Source: Candidatus Bathyarchaeota archaeon
Lineage (GTDB): Archaea > Thermoproteota > Bathyarchaeia > Bathyarchaeales > DTEX01
DNA length: 20,302 nucleotides
Reading direction: 5' to 3'
Assembly (NCBI GenBank): GCA_003601695.1
Contig: PIYH01000010.1
Span: 1 to 20,302, forward strand
The position numbers and the translations under genes are program-made. The notes beneath the pieces were generated by a model. It had not been told where the DNA came from. It made no database searches and saw nothing but the letters and a program-made list of their open reading frames with translations. This document shows, piece after piece, positions 1 to 5,817 of the stretch (positions are counted from its first letter, which is position 1; every line of letters starts with the position of its first letter).

Positions 1-171
1 CATAGAACTTTACCTGTGATTTATGCTTGTAGAACAACAAAGAGAGACATGAAGACTAGAAGTTTGTCCCAATCTCTTCCGAGCATTCTTGGAGTAGACT
101 TTCTAATTGATAATCGATTTAGATTAGTATTTGATCCTGTGAATCTGGAAGCATATTTGGAAGAAGTTTAA
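1..171 (+). CDS. C-terminal fragment, possible retropepsin-like aspartic protease
   Basis: This is an open frame of 56 codons running in from the left edge and ending in TAA at 169-171; its start lies outside the window. The visible tail contains SILGVDFLIDNRFRLVFD, followed by an acidic end (EAYLEEV). An ILGxDFL stretch, then a strand running into a hydrophobic-Asp tail, is the pattern seen near the C-terminus of small archaeal and bacterial clan AA (retropepsin-like) proteases. The catalytic DTG/DSG motif would lie upstream and cannot be checked. The frame is certainly coding-like; the family assignment is tentative. The next gene converges on it from the right. Confidence 0.5.
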   Translation, partial: HRTLPVIYACRTTKRDMKTRSLSQSLPSILGVDFLIDNRFRLVFDPVNLEAYLEEV

Positions 172-224
172 ACAGATGTAGAAACAGACAATCCCTTAAC
201 TTACTAAAACTCTTCTCCTACTTT

Positions 225-244
225 TTACGTAACTTATTACGTAA
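225..244. promoter_or_regulatory. Twin TTACGTAA palindromes, possible operator
   Basis: Two identical 8-bp perfect palindromes, TTACGTAA, lie at 225-232 and 237-244 with centres 12 bp apart. They sit about 25-45 bp upstream of a TATA-like box at 268-277. Paired short palindromes at roughly one helical turn suggest cooperative binding by a dimeric regulator. I noticed no further copy in the window. The regulator is unknown. Confidence 0.35.
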
Positions 245-267
245 TTAATGCGGTGGGTCGTTTAATT

Positions 268-277
268 TTACTTATAT
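268..277 (+). promoter_or_regulatory. Possible TATA box of an unidentified small transcript
   Basis: The sequence TTTTACTTATATAC resembles an archaeal BRE plus TATA element. Transcription would start near 298 and could run to the T-rich tract near 535-560, giving about 260 nt with no sizeable reading frame. In this AT-rich stretch the match could be chance. Confidence 0.25.
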
Positions 278-670
278 ACTTTTGATAAGTCGTTCAAATC
301 GGCCCTCGCTACCAATCTTGTATTGTTTTAGGTTTGTTTTCGACTAAATTTTACAAAAAGATTGCTTAAGTTTGGTTTTTTGGCTTTTCCTTTGCTTTTC
401 ATTTCGCTTCAAGGTTGCGATTCTCGTTTTCTATTTCTAGTGATGGAGTGTACCATAAATCTGGTTCTGGCCTTTTTAGGCGATTATAAGTAGCCCAAAA
501 ATATGAGAAAAGACTCTAGATTAGAATTCTTGCTTTATCTATTTTTTATCTATTTTTTTATATTAATTAATACAAAAATTTGAGTTTCGATATGGATTTG
601 AAGGACAAAATCTCAGTTCTTTCTATCCCATGTTCCGTAACATAAGTAGCTGAATGATGAAGTCTATATG

Positions 671-2011
671 TTATAGTTTTCTTTTCATGACGTTTGCTGC
701 TATGATTAATCCATCCCAGACTGGAGCGAATGGAGGCGCGTATCCAAGGTCGAGCTGAGTTAGATCCTCAACTGTTAATCCGCCCCATAATGCGGCGGCT
801 AACGTGTTTACTCTGCCAGCGACTCCTTCTCTTCCAGTTATAGCTCCTCCTAGAATTCTTTGGCTTTCTCGATCGGCTATCAATCTAATATGCATCCTTT
901 CTTTTCTTGGAAAATAATGACTTCTGCTTATGTGGGTAATATCTACTGCCGCGGCGTCGAATCCCGCCGCTTCAGCCTCCCACGCCGAGAGCCCCGTTCT
1001 CCCAACGTGTAAATTGAATATTTTAGTAAAGGTTGTTCCCAAAATCCCCCTGAACCTGCTGTTTCCCCCCGCGATATTGTCTCCTGCAACCCTACCCATC
1101 TTATTAGCTGCTGGGGCAAAGGGGAAATAGACGGGTTTTCCGGATACTAGATGCGTCGTCTCAACATTGTCTCCGGCTGCATATACATCCTTTACTGATG
1201 TTTCCATTCTATCATTTACTTTTATCGCTCCGGTGACGCCGAGCTTCACACCCATCCTTCCGGCTAGATCCACGTTAGGCTTGACCCCCATTGCTAGAAT
1301 GAGAATGTCAACTAGATATTCATTTTTATCAGTGATGACGCATAATGCCTTATTCTTACTTTCAACGTCTCTGAAGGATTCGCCGAGGTGTAGATTCACA
1401 TTATGTCTCTGCAATTCTTTGATTATATCATTAGAAACCTCTGGGTCTAAAGCCCTTCTCATCGGGTATGATCTTTGAAAGAGTAATACCTTCTTGCCTT
1501 TCTTCATTAGTGCCTCCGTCAATTCGAGTCCTATGTATCCCCCTCCAACTATGCCTATCTTCTCAGCTTTTTCGCAAGCTCTTTTGATCTTCTCACCGTC
1601 CTCCAACGTTCTGAGAGTAAATACTTCCTTAACGTTATGGTTTAGCGTCTCCGGTATTGATGGCTTACCCCCAGTTGCAAGAACCAAGTAGTCATACTCC
1701 ATCTCAAAATTTTCATCTCGATCGAGATTCTTCACTACAACTTCCTTCGCTTTCGGATCGACATCCAAAACCTCATGTCTGACTCTCACGTCTATGTTCC
1801 TCTTCCTCCTGAAGTATTCGACTGGATAATATACTAAGCTGCTGAGATCCCGAACAAGGCCTTCTATATAATATGGCACGCCGCATGGAGCATAAGATAC
1901 ATATCGGCTTCTCTCGAACACAACAACCTCAAGATTCTCATTAACTCGTTTAGCCTTAGCAGCCGCAGCCATGCCGGCGGCTGAGCCGCCTATAACAACT
2001 AACCTAGCCAA
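671..2011 (-). CDS. CoA-disulfide reductase / NADH oxidase-like flavoprotein
   Basis: This 446-residue protein has the normal length for the FAD-dependent pyridine nucleotide-disulfide reductases of the CoA-disulfide reductase / NAD(P)H oxidase / NAD(P)H:sulfur oxidoreductase group. The N-terminus has the FAD dinucleotide fold (VVIGGSAAG, residues 5-13). SYAPCGVPYY at 39-48 carries the single redox cysteine, Cys43. A second Rossmann motif (GIVGGGYIGLE, 153-163) binds NAD(P)H. VYAAGDN at 276-282 is the second FAD contact, and the dimerisation domain ends with GYAPPFAPVWDG (423-434), typical of the CoA-disulfide reductases. No rhodanese domain is fused. The start is TTG, chosen because a near-perfect SD (GGAGGTG) precedes it by 5 nt and the glycine-rich motif follows at once. 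The protein is cytoplasmic and probably acts in thiol or oxygen/sulfur redox balance. The physiological acceptor (CoA disulfide, polysulfide or O2) cannot be decided from sequence. Confidence 0.9.
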   Translation of the reverse strand: MARLVVIGGSAAGMAAAAKAKRVNENLEVVVFERSRYVSYAPCGVPYYIEGLVRDLSSLVYYPVEYFRRKRNIDVRVRHEVLDVDPKAKEVVVKNLDRDENFEMEYDYLVLATGGKPSIPETLNHNVKEVFTLRTLEDGEKIKRACEKAEKIGIVGGGYIGLELTEALMKKGKKVLLFQRSYPMRRALDPEVSNDIIKELQRHNVNLHLGESFRDVESKNKALCVITDKNEYLVDILILAMGVKPNVDLAGRMGVKLGVTGAIKVNDRMETSVKDVYAAGDNVETTHLVSGKPVYFPFAPAANKMGRVAGDNIAGGNSRFRGILGTTFTKIFNLHVGRTGLSAWEAEAAGFDAAAVDITHISRSHYFPRKERMHIRLIADRESQRILGGAITGREGVAGRVNTLAAALWGGLTVEDLTQLDLGYAPPFAPVWDGLIIAANVMKRKL

Positions 2012-2016
2012 TCCTA

Positions 2017-2023
2017 CACCTCC
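2017..2023 (-). promoter_or_regulatory. Strong ribosome binding site fixing a TTG start
   Basis: On the minus strand GGAGGTG is followed by a 5-nt spacer and the TTG at 2011-2009. It matches the archaeal anti-SD sequence at 7 consecutive positions and decides the TTG start of the flavoprotein gene. Confidence 0.8.
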
Positions 2024-2243
2024 AAATATTAATGAAGCGATAAAGCATTTTTTACGATTTCATTGAATATTTGAATTAGAGAAACAATTGAATAAATCTT
2101 TTAGTGTGGTTTTTGATGAAATTATATTTATTATCCGTGGAGGATGCTGGGAACCTTCTAGACATGTCACTTCGAATCCTTATCACATGTCTCTACGTTA
2201 TGTTTTCTTTGAGATATTCTTGATCAATTGTCCTCTTAGATGC

Positions 2244-2543
2244 TTATTTTAGCCTATTAAGCATGGCTTTGATCCTTCTGAGTTCAACCTCCGCCATGTC
2301 AAGTCTACGCTTTAATTCTGCAAGGTTCACTTCCGATTTTGCACTTGTGGTTAGAGATTCTTGTTGGGAGCGAAAAAGTGTAGGTTCTCTAGCTATGAAT
2401 CTTGGACATGCCGGTCCATCGGGGTTTACTGGAACTCCAAGTAGCATGCAAACTCCATTTCTGAAGTTTCTACAATCTTTATGTGTCGGAAACGTACGGC
2501 TCGCCTTCAAACAATTATATTCTGCTAATATGTGCAATAGCAC
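2244..2543 (-). CDS. Small four-cysteine protein with C-terminal coiled coil
   Basis: This is a 99-residue hypothetical protein. Cysteines lie at 11, 24, 32 and 46, within CRNFRNGVC and VNPDGPACPRF. This C-x7-C-x13-C arrangement with a PDGPACPRF ending resembles the short cysteine-rich modules common in archaeal genomes, which may bind zinc or an Fe-S cluster. Residues 72-98 form an amphipathic Leu/Arg/Glu helix likely to be a coiled coil. The GTG start at 2543 has no clear SD and an in-frame stop lies seven codons upstream, so the true start may be further in, before Cys24. An overlapping open frame on the + strand (2263-2583) has no recognisable motif, so I prefer the minus strand. The function is unknown. 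Confidence 0.6.
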   Translation of the reverse strand: MLLHILAEYNCLKASRTFPTHKDCRNFRNGVCMLLGVPVNPDGPACPRFIAREPTLFRSQQESLTTSAKSEVNLAELKRRLDMAEVELRRIKAMLNRLK

Positions 2544-2780
2544 AGATTTATTTCTTTCTGACTACTCGGAAAAATCAAATTAACCATTTCTTCTATAGTT
2601 GCATAAAAAATGATAGCGATGGTTTAGTGAGGATTATTCCTTTGGATGTAAGATGATCTTCAAAACTTCTGGCTTCACGTTAAAAGCATTAGAAAGGCGG
2701 AAAATAAATGAGGTTACATCTAATGTTAACAATTTGAAACTAGAATATAACCGAGACCTTGAATTAATGCCAGTCAGAAT

Positions 2781-3338
2781 TTAAGTGGAATGCAATGAAT
2801 GCCTTTTTATGAAATTCAGCACGTATCCTTCCTCCAGCATGCCGCTGTGGATTATTATTCCGGAAATTTTATCTTTTAGTTTGAAGCCAGATTCTTCCAC
2901 CTTATCCTTAAGCATATCTGAATCGACATGTTTTGGGAGAATCGAAATCAATGCTTCAGGCTTCGAAATCCTATAAATCTCAGCTAATAATTCTATCAGT
3001 TTAGAATCCCAAGGTGGAAAGTACCAGAAGATATCATAGAGTAGAACAACATCAACAGAATTGTCACCTAGTCTGATTTTTACTTCCCCAGAGGTATCCA
3101 TCCTCCTTATGTTTTTCAGTCCCTCCAACTTAGCCCTCTTCATTAACTTATCTAGAGACCTCGCATCCTTATCTAATGCGTATACTATGCCCTCGCATCC
3201 CACGATCTTGGCGGCTGGAATCACATAATTCCCTGAGCCGCACCCAAAATCTAAAACGACTTGTCCTCGTCTAATACCTACTTTACGCAGAAATCTTTCA
3301 CCAATCCCCCCCAGCCACCTTTCTAGATCATCCTTCAC
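2781..3338 (-). CDS. Class I SAM-dependent methyltransferase
   Basis: This is a 185-residue protein with a single Rossmann-type methyltransferase domain. Motif I is VLDFGCGSGNYVIPAA (about residues 28-43). The acidic residue ending strand 2 is in YALDKDAR (57-64). Motif IV is DVVLLYDIFWYFPP (about 99-112), followed by LAEIYRISKPEALI, the usual post-motif strand and helix of the UbiE/Methyltransf_11 type. The length is that of a minimal methyltransferase with no substrate domain, so the substrate cannot be named. The start is GTG with an in-frame TGA two codons upstream, which excludes a longer N-terminus; the SD is weak. It follows the two upstream-strand neighbours loosely (about 240-bp gaps), so an operon is doubtful. 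Confidence 0.85.
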   Translation of the reverse strand: MKDDLERWLGGIGERFLRKVGIRRGQVVLDFGCGSGNYVIPAAKIVGCEGIVYALDKDARSLDKLMKRAKLEGLKNIRRMDTSGEVKIRLGDNSVDVVLLYDIFWYFPPWDSKLIELLAEIYRISKPEALISILPKHVDSDMLKDKVEESGFKLKDKISGIIIHSGMLEEGYVLNFIKRHSLHST

Positions 3339-3736
3339 TTCTCAATCGCCACTAACTTCCCATTTATTTTCCGCCAAAAGATACTTTAACCCCCTTCTAT
3401 CTTATGAAGATTCTGAATATTGGACCCAGCGGAGAAATAGACTTTCTTATAGGCATCCAAAGTAGCGTTTCCAGAATCCTATTATGGTCAAATGGTTAAT
3501 TACTGCAATACAAGAAAACTTTTGGATTTAAGTAAACAATCATAAGTCGGAGGAATTAGTTTACGCGGGTAAAGAATTTTTCGTTAACAAATATCACGTG
3601 GCAATTCTAGCCCGATTTTTTATCTAATGGTACGATTATAAAGTTGTTTTTCGTATTTCAAATGAATGAAATATTTGACATTTTTCCAAAAACGTTTAAG
3701 TAATGATATCTTAAGGATTAAACAAGTGAGCTGAGG
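3339..3736. other. 398-bp gap with promoter of the PurF-like gene and possible gene relics
   Basis: The only open frame with an ATG is 3404-3499 (31 residues, beginning MKILNIGPSGEIDFLIG); it has no SD and I do not call it a gene. Two copies of the box TTTAAGTAA occur, at 3527-3535 and 3695-3703. The second is placed to serve the PurF-like gene. The first is followed 13 nt later by GGAGG (3549-3553), but no start codon or reading frame follows, as if a former gene had been lost. Confidence 0.4.
3691..3703 (+). promoter_or_regulatory. Likely promoter (BRE/TATA) of the PurF-like gene
   Basis: AACGTTTAAGTAA has a TATA-type core at 3695-3703. A start of transcription about 25 nt downstream (near 3724) would leave a leader of about 12 nt before the ATG at 3737, which fits the short leaders usual in archaea. 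Confidence 0.4.
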
Positions 3737-5257
3737 ATGTTGGGCGGTCTCTTCGGTGCGGTCTCGAAGAAAAATCTTGCTTCAGACCTGTATTTTGGAG
3801 TTGATTATCATTCTCATATGGGGACAGAGATCGGTGGATTGGCATATTTGGATGAGGAGATTAATATTTTATCCTGTAAAATAAGTAACAGTCAGTTCAA
3901 GTCTGAGATGCAGAAAAACTATGGCAAAATTAGGGGAAAGCTAGGCATAGGTGTCATTAGCGATATTGAGGATAAACAGCCGCTTAAGTTTGAATCGAAA
4001 ATCGGCGCCTTTGCTCTCTGCACAGTCGGCGTAATCGCTAACGCGAAATCCTTATATGAAGAGCTTATTGAAACGGGGGCTACATTTCGGAGCTCAAGAA
4101 CCACGGCTGAAGGAACTGTTCCAAATCAGACTGAAATTGTAGGTGAACTGATAAGCAGAGGAGAAAACATTGTAGAAGGCATAAAACGCATGTATAAAAA
4201 AATTGAGGGAACAATCTCGCTTTTACTTCTTTCACAGGACGAAAGAAGCATCTACGCCTCGGGTGACGCTTTCCCATTAGCCATTGGAAATAGGGGAGAT
4301 GACTGGGCAGTTGCATCTGAAACCTCCGCCTTTCCAAACTTAGGATACAAAGTTTTCAAATTTTTAGAACATCGAGAGATAATCTCAATTGGTGAATCAG
4401 GCCTAAAAACCAGAGTAAACTTGAAGTTTAAAAAAAGGTTCTGTCCTTTTCTTCATGTGTACTTCGGCTTTCCAACATCTGACTACTACGGCGTGAACGC
4501 GGAGGTTGTAAGGGAGAGATGCGGCAGTTTCCTAGCTGAGGAAGATAATGTAAGGGCCGACCTCGTTTTGGGTATAGCCGATTCAGGATTTGCCCATGCA
4601 ATAGGATACGTTAAGAGAAAAATGGAGCTAGCTGAAGAAAAGATTAAAAAGGCTATAGAAGAATTCAAGCAGGGCAAGATAAGCATAGATGAGCTGCAGA
4701 AAACAGTGACGGAAATTTTTAGGTCAACGCCTCCTCTAAGACGTCCTCTAGTCAAATACACTCCAGGATGGGGTAGAAGTTATATCCCTCCAAGCCCAGA
4801 AAAAAGGGAGATTATAGCCAAATATAAACAGATCCCAAACGCTCAGTTGATAAGAGGAAAAAGCATAGTTTTAGTTGACGATTCTATCAGGAGAGGCACA
4901 CAGCTCAAGGGCTTATTAAAGGAGAAACTATGGCCATATAAGCCGAAGGAGATTCACGGACGGATAGCGTCTCCCCCTCAAATGTATCCTTGTATATTCG
5001 ACCTTTCAGGCAGTCGTGAGGAGCTTATCACGTACAAGGCTATAGACGAAATCAAAGGGGATATAACAAGATACTTAGATCCGACGAGCTCAGAATATAA
5101 GAATATGATTGAAAAGATACGTGAAATGATAGGATTTACAACTCTAAAGTTCCAGACCTTAGAAAACCTTGTTAAAGCTATCATTGAATCCCCAAACAAC
5201 AAGGGATTAAAGAAGGAAGACCTCTGTCTTTACTGCTGGACAGGTAAACTTGACTGA
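3737..5257 (+). CDS. PurF-like phosphoribosyltransferase with inactivated glutaminase domain
   Basis: This 506-residue protein has the two-domain layout of glutamine-PRPP amidotransferase. The PRTase half is recognisable: ADLVLGIADSGFAHAIGY (274-291), GWGRSYIPPSPEKRE (344-358, matching the GRTFI-P-R segment) and the PRPP loop VLVDDSIRRGTQ (378-389). All four Fe-S ligand positions of the Bacillus-type enzyme are kept: Cys236 (FCPFLHVYF), Cys419 (SPPQMYPC) and Cys497/Cys500 (LCLYCWTG). The N-terminal Ntn-glutaminase half has lost its catalytic residues. It begins MLGGLFG, where true PurF has Met-Cys-Gly, so Gly replaces the nucleophile; the HTRYST and HNGN segments are also absent (VISDIE, CTVGVIAN). 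A helical insert of roughly 35 residues (292-336) interrupts the PRTase. No purine genes are nearby. It may use free ammonia, another amine, or serve a regulatory role. Confidence 0.8.
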   Translation: MLGGLFGAVSKKNLASDLYFGVDYHSHMGTEIGGLAYLDEEINILSCKISNSQFKSEMQKNYGKIRGKLGIGVISDIEDKQPLKFESKIGAFALCTVGVIANAKSLYEELIETGATFRSSRTTAEGTVPNQTEIVGELISRGENIVEGIKRMYKKIEGTISLLLLSQDERSIYASGDAFPLAIGNRGDDWAVASETSAFPNLGYKVFKFLEHREIISIGESGLKTRVNLKFKKRFCPFLHVYFGFPTSDYYGVNAEVVRERCGSFLAEEDNVRADLVLGIADSGFAHAIGYVKRKMELAEEKIKKAIEEFKQGKISIDELQKTVTEIFRSTPPLRRPLVKYTPGWGRSYIPPSPEKREIIAKYKQIPNAQLIRGKSIVLVDDSIRRGTQLKGLLKEKLWPYKPKEIHGRIASPPQMYPCIFDLSGSREELITYKAIDEIKGDITRYLDPTSSEYKNMIEKIREMIGFTTLKFQTLENLVKAIIESPNNKGLKKEDLCLYCWTGKLD

Positions 5258-5313
5258 ATTATCTAATCAATTTATTAAAGGATCTCTTCAAATAAGAAAA
5301 AAGAGTAGTCTGA

Positions 5314-5730
5314 GGAGAACTTAGTCATATCAGTAACCCGAAGCTAAAAGATAGTTCAGCGAAAAACTTTGAAGCCTTAAAGAAGAATTATGAGTTTGAC
5401 CGTTTCAAATTTGACATTGGCGACAGATATTTCTTTCCCATTTCCAGATCGGAAGACAGAATCATTAGACCTGTAAAAACTGGCAGGATGCAAGGAGGAT
5501 GCCTAATCAATACTATAATTTGCAAACGGCTGATCGCCCGTTCACATCTACAGCGGCCTAAGACCCCGTAATCCTCGGCAATTACAGGGGCATGGACGGA
5601 TTGAGAATTAGATACTTCCCGAGATGAGGGTTGAGGGAGACGCGGTCAAGTTTGAGAAGACACCAACCATGATCTGTCCAGACGCGTACATGATCATCTG
5701 CAATTTAAAGCGATCGGAATGTAACTGAAA
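5314..5730 (+). pseudogene. Decayed gene remnant, family unknown
   Basis: Between the PurF-like gene and the M28-FtsX gene, protein-like sequence runs through three frames in succession. The first piece, with no start, is 5314-5571 and includes YEFDRFKFDIGDRYFFPIS. The second piece, from 5562, reads DPVILGNYRGMDGLRIRYFP before a stop at about 5625. The third piece, from about 5625, reads MRVEGDAVKFEKTPTMICPD and ends at a TGA near 5728. Pieces two and three join smoothly by a one- or two-base shift. The composition looks coding rather than intergenic. I do not recognise the family. Two frameshifts and the missing start argue for a pseudogene, or less likely for sequencing error in an intact gene. 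Confidence 0.4.
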
Positions 5731-5758
5731 AAATTATTGTGCGGCAAGCGTCTCTCTT

Positions 5759-5777
5759 GGGAAAAAATATTAATAAT
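5759..5777 (+). promoter_or_regulatory. Possible promoter of the M28-FtsX gene
   Basis: GGGAAAAAATATTAATAAT contains a purine-rich BRE-like start and an AT-rich TATA-like core. Initiation about 25 nt downstream would give a leader of about 20 nt before the ATG at 5818. Confidence 0.35.
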
Positions 5778-5807
5778 TGTTCACTAACATAAAACCTGAA
5801 GTTGAAT

Positions 5808-5813
5808 GGTGAT
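5808..5813 (+). promoter_or_regulatory. Ribosome binding site placing the start at 5818
   Basis: GGTGAT, complementary to the archaeal 16S 3' end, is followed by 4 nt and ATG at 5818. It overlaps the alternative in-frame ATG at 5806, which has no SD of its own, so the downstream ATG is favoured. Confidence 0.6.
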
Positions 5814-5817
5814 ATTG

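Larger units (their letters stand above)
172..670. other. AT-rich gap between convergent gene ends, possible small transcription unit
   Basis: No convincing protein gene lies in these 500 bases; the longest open stretches are about 40 codons and lack good starts. The stretch holds two copies of the palindrome TTACGTAA (225-232 and 237-244), a TATA-like box near 268-277, a pyrimidine-rich tract from about 330 to 440, and a T-rich repeat (TCTATTTTTTA type) near 535-560. Because both flanking genes end here, a TATA box would have to serve something internal, such as a small RNA. No tRNA fold was found. Confidence 0.4.

Noticed and set aside
285..316. tRNA 3'-end-like sequence (GTTCAAATC followed by GCTACCA)
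   Set aside because: The T-loop and four of five T-stem pairs can form, but the acceptor end is one base out of register and no matching 5' acceptor strand, D-arm or anticodon arm exists upstream.
444..494. Short open frame and small hairpin GCCT-TTTT-AGGC
   Set aside because: The frame has only 16 codons, and a 4-bp stem is too weak to call a terminator.
650..662. CTGA directly followed by ATGATGA, resembling box D' and C' of a C/D guide RNA
   Set aside because: No outer box C upstream or box D downstream is found at the usual 10-15 nt guide distances.
2116..2223. 35-codon + strand open frame beginning MKLYLLSVEDAG
   Set aside because: It has no SD, no recognisable motif, and a length expected by chance in AT-rich sequence.
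2263..2583. 106-codon + strand open frame opposite the small four-cysteine gene
   Set aside because: Its translation has no motif, whereas the minus frame has ordered cysteines and a coiled-coil helix; it is a shadow.
3404..3499. 31-codon open frame beginning MKILNIGPSGEI
   Set aside because: The N-terminus looks protein-like, but there is no SD and no homology I can name; possibly the relic of a longer gene.
3737..5257. Ordinary amidophosphoribosyltransferase (purF)
   Set aside because: The nucleophile Cys and the glutamine-holding segments are missing, so glutamine-dependent activity is not supported.
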